Below, piece after piece: positions 34,003 through 44,311 of a stretch of DNA of 64,000 nucleotides. The notes beneath the pieces are model-generated. The model made no database searches. It had not been told where the DNA came from and saw only the letters and a list, made by a program, of their open reading frames with translations. The position numbers and the translations under genes were made by a program. The stretch spans positions 186,001 to 250,000 of the forward strand of contig JADLDO010000023.1 in the NCBI GenBank assembly GCA_020846635.1, in the 5' to 3' direction. Every line of letters starts with the position of its first letter. Position 1 is the first letter of the stretch. This stretch comes from Caldilineaceae bacterium (GTDB lineage: Bacteria; Chloroflexota; Anaerolineae; Caldilineales; Caldilineaceae).

Positions 34003-37000
34003 ATGATGGAATTGACCAATGGCAATGGTGTGGTGCATAGCAATAACGCCATCGGCCTGATCCGTGGGTCGGATATTGTGCATGAGATGCAAGGGGCTTA
34101 TCTCGATTACGCCATGAGCGTGATTGTGGCGCGCGCGTTGCCCGACGTGCGCGATGGCCTTAAGCCGGTACACCGGCGTATTCTCTATGCGATGTACCAT
34201 GATCTGGGGCTGGATCACACCAAGCCCCACAAGAAAAGCGCCCGTATTGTTGGCGAAGTGTTGGGCAAATACCATCCCCACGGTGACACTGCGGTCTATG
34301 ATGCGATGGTGCGCATGGCACAGGAGTTTAGCCTGCGCTATCCCCTTGTCGATGGGCAAGGCAACTTTGGCAGTGTCGATGGCGACAACGCCGCGGCCAT
34401 GCGCTATACCGAAGCACGCCTCTCCGAGATTAGCCAACTTGTCTTGGCGGATCTGGACAAAGACACGGTCGATTGGCACGACAACTTTGATAACTCATTG
34501 CGCGAGCCGGATATTCTCCCCTCCGCGCTGCCGAATCTCCTGATCAATGGCTCCAGCGGTATCGCTGTGGGCATGGCGACCAATGTGCCACCCCACAATT
34601 TGGGGGAGGTGGTCGATGCGCTGGCCTATCTCATTGACCATTATGACGAAGTTGAATCGATCACAGTCGAACAGCTTATGCAGTTCGTCAAAGGGCCGGA
34701 CTTCCCCACAGGTGGCATCCTCTATCGCTATCGCGATGAGAAGGGGGACGACAATGTCGATGTCATTGCCCAGAGCTATTCGGTGGGTCGCTCGCGCCTG
34801 GTGATGCAGGCAAAGGCGCACTTCGAGGAGATGAGTCGCGGGCGCAGCCGGATTGTCGTCACCGAATTACCCTATCAGACCAACAAGGTCGCGCTGATTG
34901 AGCGCATTGCCAGCCTCGTCCGTGACGGCAAGCTCGAAGGCATTACCGATCTGCGCGACGAAAGCGACCGCGCCGGGATGCGCATGGTCATCGAGTTGAC
35001 GCGCAATGTCGAACCCAAAGTTGTGCTGGCGGACTTGTTCAAGCAAACGCCGCTCCAGCAGACCTTTGGCCTACAGATGTTGGCGCTGGTCGATGGCGAG
35101 CCACGTACCCTCAGCCTCAAGCGCATGTTGCAGCTCTTTGTGCAGCATCGCCAAGAGATCATTCGCCGCCGCTCTGAATATGATCTGAAGCGTGCGCGCG
35201 AGCGTGCCCATATTCTGGAGGGCTTATTGCGTGCGCTGGATATTTTAGACCAGGTGATTGACACCATCCGCCGCAGCCAAAATGCCGAAACCGCACGCAA
35301 TAACCTGGTGAGTAACTTCAAGTTTACCGAAATCCAGGCACAGGCTATTCTCGATATGCAGTTGCGCCGACTGGCGGCGCTCGAACGGCGCAAGCTGCAG
35401 GAGGAACATAGGGAACTGCTCAAGCAGATCGCCTACCTGGAAGACCTCTTAGCCCACCCCGCCAAAATCCTGGGTGTAATCAAAGAAGATCTGCTCGCCA
35501 TCAAAGAAAAGTATGGCGATGCGCGCCGCACTCAGATCGTAGACCGCACCAAAGGCACGCTCACCACCACCGATCTGCTGCCCGACCAGGAGGTGTGGGT
35601 CACAGTCAGCGCCAATGGCGACCTGCGCCGCCAGGATACGGCACGCGCCACGGCTACGGGGCTGCGCCAGGTGGGTAAGGGCAGCGAAGTTGCGCTGCTT
35701 ACCGCCAACACACGGGATTACCTCTATCTTTTTGCCAGGGATGGGCGCTGCCGCCGCGTCTCTATCCACGAGATTCCCCAGAGCGGGGAAGACAAGCATT
35801 TGGCCGAGTTGACCGACTTTAGCCGCCGTGATGCCATCACCGCCGCGCTGACACTGCCGCGTACGGGCAATACCGAGGGCTATCTCTTTCTGGCGACTGA
35901 GCAGGGGATGGTCAAGCGGGTCACACTGGCTGATTTTATGGCGGCGTCGGCGGCTACTGATCTGAGTGTGATGAACGTGGAGGAGAGGGATAGATTAGTC
36001 GGGGTCTTCACGACCGCGGGTGAGCAGGAGGTGATGCTTGTCTCGAATGAAGGCCAGTCAATCCGCTTTGCCGAAGAAGATGTCCGCAGCATGGGGCTGG
36101 CTGCCGGTGGCGTGGGTGGCATGAGGCTCAAAAAGGGATATGGTGTCATCTATGCCGCGCCAGTCGATCCCGAAGGCGAACTGCTCACCATCACTGCACA
36201 CGGCTATGCCAAGCGCACCCCCCTGAGTGAATACAGCAGCCAGGGTCGTAACGGTGGCGGCATTGTCACCCACAAGATCATATCGCGCACAGGCGCAGTC
36301 ACGGCTGCGCTGCTTATCGGCTCGGTGCCTCCCGAAGCTCTGATTGTTGTGCCCCGTAAAGGCGGGATTAAAAGTGTTGAGTTGGAAGAGATTCCGAGCA
36401 TGGGGCGCGGTGTGCAGGGCAAACAGATCGTTGAGATGGGGGATACGAATCCTGTCGTGGCGCTGCGTGGCGTTTGGTCATCGTACCAGACTGCGCTTGA
36501 GAATCGCGTGGTTGTTGAAGAAGAAGTTGAAGCCGTCGCCATTGGGACGGTTAAGAAAGAGAGTCCATTTCCTAAGGCTGCTGCCGTTAATGAAGCCAAT
36601 GGAACGGCCAACGGCACTCCTAGCCCTAGTAAGGCAACCGCGCCGGCAGACAATGGCGATAAGCCAAAGAAGCCTGCCAAAGCGGAAGCGACTCCGGCCC
36701 GCACTGCGCGCAAAAGCGTAGCCAAGCCCGCCAGCCAAACGGCGAGCAAAGCAAAAGCGGATGTGCCCGCGCCAGCACCCACGCGAGAAAAAGTCGAGCG
36801 TGAAGTAGTCAAGGTGAAAGCTGGTGTGCCGGTGGCAGAGGCGAGACGCGAAAGTACCAAGCGCCAAGTGCCAAAGGCCAAAGCCGAGGTCGTGGAACCA
36901 ACACCCAAGCGCGAAAAGGCTCAACGCGCTGCGCCCAAAGCGAAAGCCGAGGCGACCACACCAACACCCAAGCGTGAACGCGTTCAGCGTGAAGCACCCA

Positions 37001-37239
37001 AAGTTGAGCAGCCGATAGCATCACCTAAGCGCGAAAGCGTCAAACGCGAAGTCCATAAGAAGGTTGAGACCGCTGTGTCCACACCCAAGCGTGAAGCGCC
37101 TAAAGCGAAAGCCGCCGCAAAGAAACTAGAGCAGCCACAACAACCGTCGCTGCTGCCCGATGACAAGAGCCTTGAGACAGCGCCGCGCCGCAACCAAAAG
37201 CTTGCTGCGGTGACAAGTGTGAAACGGCCAAAGAAATAA
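34003..37239 (+). CDS. gyrA: DNA gyrase subunit A with a long lysine/alanine-rich tail
   Basis: A GTG (34000) and two ATGs stand in a row. ATG 34003 has AAGGG six bases before it. About 1078 residues, against ~820-880 for normal GyrA. Residues 20-500 are the breakage-reunion core with catalytic Tyr135 (A-A-A-M-R-Y-T-E). The C-terminal beta-pinwheel follows and has a GyrA-box-like Q-G-R-N-G-G-G near residue 748. From about residue 830 the protein becomes an Ala/Lys/Pro/Glu tail with two clear 63 bp (21-residue) repeats containing P-K-A-K-A-E and T-P-K-R-E. The tail resembles histone H1-like domains. ParC is an alternative name if no other GyrA exists. gyrB is not in the window. Confidence 0.9.
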   Translation: MMELTNGNGVVHSNNAIGLIRGSDIVHEMQGAYLDYAMSVIVARALPDVRDGLKPVHRRILYAMYHDLGLDHTKPHKKSARIVGEVLGKYHPHGDTAVYDAMVRMAQEFSLRYPLVDGQGNFGSVDGDNAAAMRYTEARLSEISQLVLADLDKDTVDWHDNFDNSLREPDILPSALPNLLINGSSGIAVGMATNVPPHNLGEVVDALAYLIDHYDEVESITVEQLMQFVKGPDFPTGGILYRYRDEKGDDNVDVIAQSYSVGRSRLVMQAKAHFEEMSRGRSRIVVTELPYQTNKVALIERIASLVRDGKLEGITDLRDESDRAGMRMVIELTRNVEPKVVLADLFKQTPLQQTFGLQMLALVDGEPRTLSLKRMLQLFVQHRQEIIRRRSEYDLKRARERAHILEGLLRALDILDQVIDTIRRSQNAETARNNLVSNFKFTEIQAQAILDMQLRRLAALERRKLQEEHRELLKQIAYLEDLLAHPAKILGVIKEDLLAIKEKYGDARRTQIVDRTKGTLTTTDLLPDQEVWVTVSANGDLRRQDTARATATGLRQVGKGSEVALLTANTRDYLYLFARDGRCRRVSIHEIPQSGEDKHLAELTDFSRRDAITAALTLPRTGNTEGYLFLATEQGMVKRVTLADFMAASAATDLSVMNVEERDRLVGVFTTAGEQEVMLVSNEGQSIRFAEEDVRSMGLAAGGVGGMRLKKGYGVIYAAPVDPEGELLTITAHGYAKRTPLSEYSSQGRNGGGIVTHKIISRTGAVTAALLIGSVPPEALIVVPRKGGIKSVELEEIPSMGRGVQGKQIVEMGDTNPVVALRGVWSSYQTALENRVVVEEEVEAVAIGTVKKESPFPKAAAVNEANGTANGTPSPSKATAPADNGDKPKKPAKAEATPARTARKSVAKPASQTASKAKADVPAPAPTREKVEREVVKVKAGVPVAEARRESTKRQVPKAKAEVVEPTPKREKAQRAAPKAKAEATTPTPKRERVQREAPKVEQPIASPKRESVKREVHKKVETAVSTPKREAPKAKAAAKKLEQPQQPSLLPDDKSLETAPRRNQKLAAVTSVKRPKK
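36871..36996 (+). repeat. 63 bp tandem coding repeat in the gyrA tail
   Basis: Two in-frame 63 bp units (36871-36933 and 36934-36996) encode closely similar 21-residue segments. A degenerate third begins at 36997. Further shorter P-K-R-E units continue to about 37110. Confidence 0.8.
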
Positions 37240-37252
37240 GGAACGCCCCACA

Positions 37253-37284
37253 AGTTGACGTGAGCCAGCTTGTGGGGCGTTTTT
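37253..37284 (+). terminator. intrinsic terminator of gyrA
   Basis: ACGCCCCACAAG pairs with CTTGTGGGGCGT (37269-37280) across a 14-base loop, and a run of T follows. It starts 14 bp after the gyrA stop. Confidence 0.88.
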
Positions 37285-37362
37285 GATCGTCACTACGGTA
37301 TTGCCTTGCATACGTGTTAGAATGAAGGCGGTAACAACTGCCAGAGAGCCAGAGAATAGCTT

Positions 37363-37390
37363 TGGCTAGGGCATCATGGCTAGGGCATCA
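37363..37390. repeat. 14 bp tandem duplication before uxuA
   Basis: Two exact copies of TGGCTAGGGCATCA (37363-37376 and 37377-37390) lie 77 bp before the start of the mannonate dehydratase-like gene. Confidence 0.88.
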
Positions 37391-37466
37391 GCTCATTTGC
37401 ACCACTCCACGTACAGCTTCCCACAAAAAAACAGCCTTTGTAAATCAGCAGGAGGAGAGCGTTTCG

Positions 37467-38453
37467 ATGATGCACATCGGTACTCGTATTAGCCCGGATT
37501 GGCTACAGCGACCTGACGATCTGAAATTTTTGAAACAGATCGGCGTGGATGTTGTGGACATTACGCTGGATATTTGCCCAGGTTATGCAGAAGCCGGGGG
37601 GCGTGCGAACCCTGCTGGCCTGCAACAGGTTGTCGAAACATTGGACGCCGCAGGGCTGAAGGTAGAGCGTGCCAATACGCTCAACCATGACTATCTGAAA
37701 ACTTTTCTGAACCAGCCGGGCCAGGAACAGGAAATTGAAAACTTGCAGGTGAACGCCGAGCTTTGTGGCGAATTCGGCTTTCCGATCATGGGTATTCAAT
37801 GCTTTCAAGCCTCGCTGATGCCTGGTTTTCCAAAGGGATATTACAAGTGGGCAGAAGGGCGGGGAGGCTACAAGCATTTGCGCGTGGAGTTGGATGATGC
37901 CATCGACCAACCGCCGATGGAAGGCGCGCCGACCCATGAACAAATTTGGGAGCAGACACTCAAGATTTACCGCGCGGTCATGCCCGTGGCGGATCAGAAT
38001 GATGTGCGAATTGCTATGCATGGCAACGACCCGCCCGTTTCCTCACTGTACGGAATTCCGCAGGTGCTGACCCGCTTCGCTGACTTTGACCGGCTCTTTG
38101 CCGAGGTTCCTTCCGCAAACAATGGCATGACCTTCTGTGTCGGAACTCGCTATGAGTCGGGGGAAGACATCTTCAAGGGCATCCAGCACTTTGGCGAGCA
38201 GGGCAAGATTTTCCATGTTCATTTTCGCAATGTGCGCGGCACGATTCCCTCAACAGGAGGGTATGAGGAGGTGATTCCTGATGAGGGCGACTTGAATATG
38301 ACGCAAGTGGCTCAGGCGTTGCATGATGTGGGTTATACTGGAACCATCGACTATGATCATGTGATGCGCCTGTCCGCCGATGGCCCGGAAGGTCGCGCGT
38401 ATATCGCTTATTGCGTGGGGCACATGAAGGGGATCTTGCAGTCGCTCCAGTAG
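37467..38453 (+). CDS. uxuA: mannonate dehydratase-like protein (UxuA family)
   Basis: I chose ATG 37467 (ATG 37470 also possible), with GGAGGAG upstream. About 328 residues, slightly shorter than Escherichia UxuA (~394). A TIM barrel of the xylose-isomerase-like group. I-F-H-V-H-F-R-N-V-R-G (near residue 248) and A-M-H-G-N-D-P-P match the metal and substrate site of UxuA, and Asp in T-I-D-Y-D-H-V occurs later. The reaction would be D-mannonate to 2-keto-3-deoxygluconate. It stands beside araA and the sugar importer, so a different aldonate is possible. Confidence 0.8.
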   Translation: MMHIGTRISPDWLQRPDDLKFLKQIGVDVVDITLDICPGYAEAGGRANPAGLQQVVETLDAAGLKVERANTLNHDYLKTFLNQPGQEQEIENLQVNAELCGEFGFPIMGIQCFQASLMPGFPKGYYKWAEGRGGYKHLRVELDDAIDQPPMEGAPTHEQIWEQTLKIYRAVMPVADQNDVRIAMHGNDPPVSSLYGIPQVLTRFADFDRLFAEVPSANNGMTFCVGTRYESGEDIFKGIQHFGEQGKIFHVHFRNVRGTIPSTGGYEEVIPDEGDLNMTQVAQALHDVGYTGTIDYDHVMRLSADGPEGRAYIAYCVGHMKGILQSLQ

Positions 38454-38531
38454 GCGTGATGGCCCTTCCCCGTTGGTGAGCGGCTTGGTGAGCAACATCG
38501 TCTGCAACTCGAGGCCGGATAATGTCTGCCT

Positions 38532-38574
38532 GCATGTGCCCAGGTGGTGTTAGCCCATCTGGGCACATGCGTTT
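38532..38574 (+). terminator. intrinsic terminator of uxuA
   Basis: GCATGTGCCCAG (38532-38543) pairs with CTGGGCACATGC (38559-38570). The stem extends inward to about 16 pairs with one G-T, and GTTTT follows. Confidence 0.85.
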
Positions 38575-38665
38575 TCAGCCGCCTTTAGCTTGTCGTAAGA
38601 GCTAGTCTTGACGCAGTAGCAACTTCTGTTCGATGGAGTCTATTCCGCCTTCGCACAATATCTTG

Positions 38666-38697
38666 TCTCCCCAACACCTCATCTCCCCAACACCTCA
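38666..38697. repeat. 16 bp tandem duplication after araA
   Basis: Two exact copies of TCTCCCCAACACCTCA (38666-38681 and 38682-38697) end 11 bp from the araA stop, between convergent uxuA and araA. Confidence 0.88.
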
Positions 38698-38708
38698 TCA
38701 ACTTGATG

Positions 38709-40214
38709 CTATAAGCCTTTGGCTAAGTGGTAGTAAAGATCGTTCCAGCGGAGTTCCTTCTTGAAGGCAGATACATTGGTCTGCTCGTCGATCAACAGAA
38801 ATTCCATTCCCGCCATCTCTGCGAAATCAGCCATATGTTCGGATGTAAGGTCATAGCTGTAGCCGGTATGATGCGCACCGCCAGCATAGATCCAGGCTGA
38901 TGCTGCCGTCTTCAGGTTGGGATGGGGCAGCCAGAGTGCCCGCGCCACTGGCAACTTCGGCAACGGTGCATCAGTCTTTACTGCCTCCACTGTATTAACG
39001 ATCATGCGCAGCCGGTTGCCCATCTCCACCACGCAGGCGTTGATGGCTGGCCCTGTTTTGGCATCAAAGACCAGCCGCGCCGGGTCCGCCTTGCCGCCGA
39101 TGCCGAGCGGATGAACCTCCAGCCGTACCGGCCCTTCCGCAATGCTTGGGCAGATTTCCAGCATATGAGCGCCGAGCACCTTTTGACCGTCTGGGCTAAG
39201 ATGGTAGGTGTAGTCTTCCATGAAGGAGGTACCCTTCGGCAGTCCCGCCGCCATCACCTTCATTGCCCGCACCAGTGCCGCCGTCTTCCAGTCGCCCTCG
39301 CCGGCGAAACCGTAGCCGTCGGCCATCAATCGCTGTGGGCCGAGGCCAGGCAATTGCACCAGACCGTGTAGATCCTCAAAGGTGGTTGTGAAGCCCTTGA
39401 AGTTGCCATCCTCCAGAAAGTGGCGAAGGCCTAACTCAATCCGAGCAGCCTCGCGCAGCGACTGCCCTTGCTCGCCGCCGGCGAGCAAGGGCGCGGCCAC
39501 CTCATACTGCTCAGTGTAGGTCTGAACTAGTTGATCGACTTCGGCGTCGGCGACCTGCTTGATGACATGCACCAGGTCGCCCACTCCATAACCGTTCACG
39601 CTGTAGCCCAGCCGGATCTGAGCATTAACCTTGTCACCCTCGGTAACGGCCACCTCGCGCATGTTATCACCAAAGCGGCAAAAGCGCGCTCCCTGCGCGT
39701 CGGCCCAGGCACAGGCGGCGCGAGCCCAGGTGCCTAAACTCGCCTGCACGTCCGGCTCCTGCCAGTGGCCGACGACGACTTTGCGCTCCAGCCGCATCCG
39801 GGACCCGATGAATCCGAACTCTCGGTCGCCGTGTGCGGCCTGGTTCAAATTCATGAAGTCCATGTCAATCTCGGCCCAGGGAATATCCCGGTTGTACTGA
39901 GTGTGCAGATGCACAAACGGCTTCTGTAGCGCATGCAACCCCGCGATCCACATCTTGGCTGGTGAGAAAGTGTGCATCCAGGTGATCAGGCCTACGCAGG
40001 CCGGGGTGTTGTTCGCCTCGCGGCAGATGTAGATGATCTCGTCAGGCGTCTTAACGACTGGCTTGAAGACAACCTGTACCGGAATGGCAGCAGTCTGGTC
40101 AAGTTCGTTGACGATCGCCTGGGCGTGCTGCGCCACCTGTGCAAGGGGCTCAGGGCCATAGAGGTGCTGGCTGCCAGTGACGAACCAGACCTCGTACTGT
40201 TTTAGATCAATCAT
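38709..40214 (-). CDS. araA: L-arabinose isomerase
   Basis: The 501-residue length is typical of AraA. It opens with [13 protein letters not shown] and has [25 protein letters not shown], and the C-terminal metal-site H-T-G-Y-S. AAGGAG precedes the ATG. It converts L-arabinose to L-ribulose with Mn2+. araB and araD are not in the window. The divergent importer and GH51 enzyme supply arabinose, which fits a plant-hemicellulose diet. Confidence 0.96.
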   Translation of the reverse strand: MIDLKQYEVWFVTGSQHLYGPEPLAQVAQHAQAIVNELDQTAAIPVQVVFKPVVKTPDEIIYICREANNTPACVGLITWMHTFSPAKMWIAGLHALQKPFVHLHTQYNRDIPWAEIDMDFMNLNQAAHGDREFGFIGSRMRLERKVVVGHWQEPDVQASLGTWARAACAWADAQGARFCRFGDNMREVAVTEGDKVNAQIRLGYSVNGYGVGDLVHVIKQVADAEVDQLVQTYTEQYEVAAPLLAGGEQGQSLREAARIELGLRHFLEDGNFKGFTTTFEDLHGLVQLPGLGPQRLMADGYGFAGEGDWKTAALVRAMKVMAAGLPKGTSFMEDYTYHLSPDGQKVLGAHMLEICPSIAEGPVRLEVHPLGIGGKADPARLVFDAKTGPAINACVVEMGNRLRMIVNTVEAVKTDAPLPKLPVARALWLPHPNLKTAASAWIYAGGAHHTGYSYDLTSEHMADFAEMAGMEFLLIDEQTNVSAFKKELRWNDLYYHLAKGL

Positions 40215-40444
40215 AATGGCGTCTCCTTTTGTGATATGTCATATACGCCTATCTTGCACTCCCATCAGAAGCTACGGCTGTACAATTTATAAGTAATGGC
40301 GTAAATCTGCCCACTGCCTTCATGAAACTTCCGCGGTTCGCTTGTTATGCATGAATATCTATTGGGCTCTTTGATCTTAGAACTACAGGATGAGTTTGAT
40401 CAACAGTGCATACATCAGTCTGTGCTTCTTTCTCCTCTCGAGAT

Positions 40445-40477
40445 AAAAGGTTTTACCAGAGCGCAGAAAAACGTTTT
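40445..40477. promoter_or_regulatory. operator cluster near araA
   Basis: AAAAGGTTTTAC (40445-40456) is the reverse complement of a site near the importer. AAAACGTTTT (40468-40477) is a perfect palindrome with the A-A-C-G-T-T core usual for LacI-type regulators. The cluster is about 235 bp upstream of araA. Confidence 0.45.
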
Positions 40478-40803
40478 AGCTTGCAGCAAATACACAGCGA
40501 GATATAGTGGCGCAGGCTACGGTAGAACATAGGTTATGGCAACTCAGACGTGCCGCTTGTATGGGCGCAACGAATGGCAGACAGAGAAGATATTAGGATG
40601 ATAAGAGGTAACAACGGTAATCGTAGCAAGGTGAGCCACCCATGTCAAGTAAGAAACTTTAACATGCACGCCAATTTTTAGGAAGCCCCAGAGCATGCTC
40701 GAAGCATCATTGACATCCGATCCGTTCGGTGCTATGCTTGTTATTGTCAGAAAGCTCCCAGTTTCCCGTCCATTCGGCGTCATGACTCCTTATCTTCTAA
40801 TTT

Positions 40804-40823
40804 GACAACTTTATAAGGTTGTC
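40804..40823. promoter_or_regulatory. inverted repeat GACAAC-N8-GTTGTC
   Basis: Six-base arms (40804-40809 and 40818-40823) flank an AT-rich centre with further symmetry (CTTTATAAG). It is a possible dimeric regulator site. Confidence 0.35.
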
Positions 40824-40843
40824 TTGTTGTAGCACGCAGCATT

Positions 40844-40876
40844 AAAACGTTATAGCATCAGTAAAACCTTTTACTG
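40844..40876. promoter_or_regulatory. operator cluster near the importer
   Basis: AAAACGTTAT (40844-40853) repeats the LacI-like core. A perfect palindrome CAGTAAAA-CC-TTTTACTG (40859-40876) shares 12 bp with the araA-side cluster in opposite orientation. The paired arrangement about 400 bp apart would suit DNA looping. Confidence 0.5.
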
Positions 40877-41040
40877 GTATGCCTTGAATCAATAAATGCT
40901 TCGCTTGATACCTAACCATACCGACAGAGTAAGAATCTCAATACGGAGATAGTCGGTTACTTGTAGTTCGTTTGAGCCTCTTCCGGTAACGCGCATCAAT
41001 CTTTTAGCTAACACCTTAGGCTGCACAAACAGTGATTTAG

Positions 41041-41064
41041 CACTTGCAGAAAACAGCGCAAGTG
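41041..41064. promoter_or_regulatory. inverted repeat upstream of the importer operon
   Basis: CACTTGC (41041-41047) and GCAAGTG (41058-41064) are perfect seven-base arms with a ten-base spacer, about 95 bp before the binding-protein start. No T run follows, so an operator is more likely than a terminator. Confidence 0.35.
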
Positions 41065-41157
41065 TTTAGTCGACCTTACCAACCCAAGCAGTGTTCACCG
41101 TTTTAGTTACTCATTGGCGATTGACAATTGTAGCAACCAATTCAGGAGGAACAGAGC

Positions 41158-43140
41158 ATGTTTAGGATGTCGAGACGCGAATTTTTGGCGCAGTTGGGGC
41201 TTGTTGCAGCAGGAGGTGTCTTGGTTTCGTGCGCACCGGCAGGGCCTGCTGCGCCAGATGGTTCGGCTGCCGCACCCGCATCAGAATCAGTTGCCCCTGG
41301 AGCAGCAGCGGGAGAAGTCGCGCCGGGGGTTCCTCGCACAGAAACCTTGATCCTCGAAAATCCGACCGGACGTGTGGTCCCGGCAGATGATTTCAACCGG
41401 TGGCGACCAGGCGTTCAAAGCGCGTCTACTGGTTTGCAGCAACTGGGCTTGGATGCCCTCTGGTATATTGACCCTGATGCTGGCATCGATGGGGTATGGG
41501 ATAACTCGTTGGCGGCAGACAAACCTGTTTACAACGAGGACTTTACGACGATGTCAGTGACCTTACGCGAGGGCATCTATTGGAGCGACGGCGTAGAATT
41601 CACCGCAGATGACCTGATCTACACAGTCGAGACGCATAAGAATACCCCAGGCATGACCTATACAGGGCAATTTTCCAAGTACGTCGCTGAAGTAGAGAAG
41701 GTTGATAACTACAACGTTATTTTCCATCTTGCAGAACCTAATTCGCGCTTCCACGGTCTTTTCACTGTGCGGTGGAGCGCGTGCTTCATGATGCCTAAGC
41801 ACGTCTTTGAGCAGCAGGACGATCCGCTGGCATACACCTTTAACCCGCCGGTCAGCTTAGGGCCATACGTGCTCAAGGACTTTGACCCCAACGGCAACTG
41901 GTATCTGTGGGAAAAGCGCGAGGACTGGGACCGCACCACGCTAGCACGCTTTGGCGAACCGGCACCCCGCTTTGCGATGTATATTGCGCCCGGCCCAAGC
42001 GACAAAAAGGTCATGGCCCAAACAGCCAAAGATCTGGATGTGATCCACGACATTGCGCCAGAGGGCATGATCACCCTGGCGCGCACCAACCCCACCTCAA
42101 AGGGGTGGTTCAAGTCCTTCCCGTGGGCACACCCTGATCCCACACTCCCTTCTGTGATCTATAACAACGAAAAGCCAGGGTTGGACAACCGCGATATTCG
42201 CTGGGCTTTAACGCTCTCCATTGATATTGTGCGCGTGGCGATGGCTTCCTATCGTGGCGCGGCGACAATTTCCGCTATCCATGTTCCACCGACAGGTCTC
42301 TATCCCCAATATTACTTTGAACCACTACAGGACTGGCTGGCAGACTTTAGCATTGAGATTGATGGGCAGCCCTATCTGCCATACGATCCTACGGCTTCGA
42401 CCCGGATTGCCGATGCCGCACGCGAGTCCTTGGGCGAGATGGTACCAACTGACGAGGCCGAGATCCATAAAGCGATTGGCTATGGATGGTGGAAGTATGA
42501 CCTAGAGGCTGCCGAAAAGCTCATGCTGCAAGCGGGCTGCACGCGTGATTCAGGTGGCAAATGGCTCCTTTCTGATGGCAGCCCCCTCACCATCGCGCTA
42601 TTGGCGGAAGGCGACACACGCCCGGTTATGAATCGCGGCGCAGCGATGGTGGTCGAAAACTGGGTTGAGTTCGGTGTTGATGCCACACTGGATGTACGTG
42701 ACAACGCCTCGCGCGCACAACTTGCCCTATTGGGTGATTTCGACGCTGAGTTCGGCTGGGTGATAGAGACTTGGGGCGGTCACCCAGATCTCTTCTTCTT
42801 CCTCGAATCGTGGCATTCCGACCTCTATCGTCCATCGGGCGAGAATGCGACAGGTCGCAATCGCATGCGCTGGCAGCACCCTGACCTTGATCCCATCATC
42901 GAGGCAATCCAGCGGCTCGACTTTGATGATCCGCAGGGGATTGAATTAGGCATAGAGTTTATCAAACTCGCCGCACGCGAAATGCCGATCACGCCGATTA
43001 TGTCCTATAACGTCTTCTCGGTGTGTGACGAGACCTACTGGACAGGCTTCCCCACGGCGGATGATCCGTACACCAATCCGGTTGCAAACTGGGCGAACAC
43101 CAAGTATATGTTCGTCAAGATTCAACCCGCGCAAGCATAA
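41158..43140 (+). CDS. ABC importer substrate-binding lipoprotein (family 5)
   Basis: The protein has 660 residues. The N-terminus S-R-R-E-F-L-A-Q-L-G (twin arginine) followed by a hydrophobic stretch and V-S-C-A-P (lipobox) marks a Tat-exported lipoprotein. An Ala/Pro-rich linker of ~35 residues follows. The mature part has the SBP_bac_5 layout, with L-R-E-G-I-Y-W-S-D-G-V-E-F-T-A-D-D near residue 140. Family members bind peptides, nickel or oligosaccharides. The arabinose context points to arabino-oligosaccharides (inference). GGAGGA precedes the ATG. Confidence 0.9.
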   Translation: MFRMSRREFLAQLGLVAAGGVLVSCAPAGPAAPDGSAAAPASESVAPGAAAGEVAPGVPRTETLILENPTGRVVPADDFNRWRPGVQSASTGLQQLGLDALWYIDPDAGIDGVWDNSLAADKPVYNEDFTTMSVTLREGIYWSDGVEFTADDLIYTVETHKNTPGMTYTGQFSKYVAEVEKVDNYNVIFHLAEPNSRFHGLFTVRWSACFMMPKHVFEQQDDPLAYTFNPPVSLGPYVLKDFDPNGNWYLWEKREDWDRTTLARFGEPAPRFAMYIAPGPSDKKVMAQTAKDLDVIHDIAPEGMITLARTNPTSKGWFKSFPWAHPDPTLPSVIYNNEKPGLDNRDIRWALTLSIDIVRVAMASYRGAATISAIHVPPTGLYPQYYFEPLQDWLADFSIEIDGQPYLPYDPTASTRIADAARESLGEMVPTDEAEIHKAIGYGWWKYDLEAAEKLMLQAGCTRDSGGKWLLSDGSPLTIALLAEGDTRPVMNRGAAMVVENWVEFGVDATLDVRDNASRAQLALLGDFDAEFGWVIETWGGHPDLFFFLESWHSDLYRPSGENATGRNRMRWQHPDLDPIIEAIQRLDFDDPQGIELGIEFIKLAAREMPITPIMSYNVFSVCDETYWTGFPTADDPYTNPVANWANTKYMFVKIQPAQA

Positions 43141-43153
43141 TCGTAATCACAAC

Positions 43154-43194
43154 ACACCCTGGGTGCGGCATAACCCAGGGTGTGGCCCTTTTTT
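43154..43194 (+). terminator. attenuating terminator after the binding-protein gene
   Basis: ACACCCTGGGT (43154-43164) pairs with ACCCAGGGTGT (43173-43183). GGCCC and six T residues follow. Partial termination here would give more binding protein than permease, as in many ABC operons. Confidence 0.7.
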
Positions 43195-43208
43195 CTGGAG
43201 AATGAACG

Positions 43209-44219
43209 GTGCGCAAGTTTTTCCTCTCCTACCTGATTCCACGGATCGTGCAGTACATCATGGTAATTTTTCTGGGCGTTACACTGACCTTCCTCATCCC
43301 GCGCCTTTCGCCCAATGATCCTGTGGAACAACAAGTAAGCCGCTTAATGATGAGTGGCTCACAAGTCAGCCCAGAAGCGATTGAGCATCTGCGCGAAGCT
43401 TTGACAGAGATGTATGGTCTAGAAGGCAGCGATTGGGAGCAATATTTGGCCTTTTGGGGGCGTCTGCTGCGTGGCGATTTAGGTCCTTCACTTTCCACCT
43501 TCCCCACGCCTGTTTCACGTTTACTTGGACAAGCAATGCCGTGGACGTTCGGGCTGTTGCTTTTTTCCGTGTTGGTGTCGTGGATTGTAGGGAATATTCT
43601 TGGGGCATTTGCCAGCTATTACCATAACAACGGCGTCATTCGCGTGATTGACGTGCTCAGCCAGGCTGTACGACCAATTCCCTATTACATCATGGCCCTA
43701 ATCTTGCTGGCGACCTTTGCCTACTTTATCCCCATCTTTCCCTTTAGCGGGGCGTATCCGCCCGGCACGCGCGTTGAACTTACACCCACCTTCATATTGA
43801 CAGTGATTCGCCACTCAATCCTGCCCGCGCTCAGCTTGATTATTATCGGCGTGGGCGGTTGGTTCCTGGGCATGAAGGCGCTGACGTCCAACATTATTTC
43901 TGAGGATTATGTGGTGTATGCGGAAAATGCAGGTCTGCGCGAGAACACGATTCTCCTCCAGTATGTCACGCGTAACGCCTTGCTACCACAGATCACGGGC
44001 CTTGCGCTGCAACTAGGGCTAATCTTTAGTGGAGCGCTGATCATGGAGGTAGTCTTTGGATATCCTGGCATGGGCATGCTCACACTTCAGGCCGTGTTGG
44101 CAAATGACTACACATTGATCATGGGGATCGCACTCCTCTCCATTGTGGGTGTAGCGACCTCAGTGCTGATCCTAGACCTCATTTATCCGTTTTTCGACCC
44201 ACGGGTACGTTACCAGTAA
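43209..44219 (+). CDS. ABC importer permease (OppB/DppB-like)
   Basis: The 336-residue protein starts at GTG 43209, with GGAG upstream. It has six membrane helices: an N-terminal anchor, a long extracytoplasmic loop, and a core with the E-A-A-like loop ([10 protein letters not shown]). The end motif P-G-M-G-M-L-T is typical of OppB. It forms the channel with the next permease. Confidence 0.92.
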   Translation: MRKFFLSYLIPRIVQYIMVIFLGVTLTFLIPRLSPNDPVEQQVSRLMMSGSQVSPEAIEHLREALTEMYGLEGSDWEQYLAFWGRLLRGDLGPSLSTFPTPVSRLLGQAMPWTFGLLLFSVLVSWIVGNILGAFASYYHNNGVIRVIDVLSQAVRPIPYYIMALILLATFAYFIPIFPFSGAYPPGTRVELTPTFILTVIRHSILPALSLIIIGVGGWFLGMKALTSNIISEDYVVYAENAGLRENTILLQYVTRNALLPQITGLALQLGLIFSGALIMEVVFGYPGMGMLTLQAVLANDYTLIMGIALLSIVGVATSVLILDLIYPFFDPRVRYQ

Positions 44220-44311
44220 ATTTTTCTGGAAGGTACCGCTTTTGTCCAGCGCGACTCCCTGGTAATTGTGCTGGCCTGAGGTGACAGTAACCACTCTGAA
44301 GAGAGTTGACC

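Larger units (their letters stand above)
40215..41157. other. araA / importer divergent intergenic region
   Basis: These 943 bp have no convincing gene. Short frames of 61 and 79 codons show no family features. The region is AT-rich and carries several operator-like palindromes, listed separately, at two sites near araA and near the importer. Extra CTTTTAGCTAAC and CGTTTTAGTTAC motifs occur at about 41002 and 41098. Confidence 0.6.

Noticed and set aside
40347..40783. Two short open frames (61 and 79 codons) between araA and the importer
   Set aside because: No ribosome site or recognisable domain, AT-rich regulatory DNA with operators inside them.
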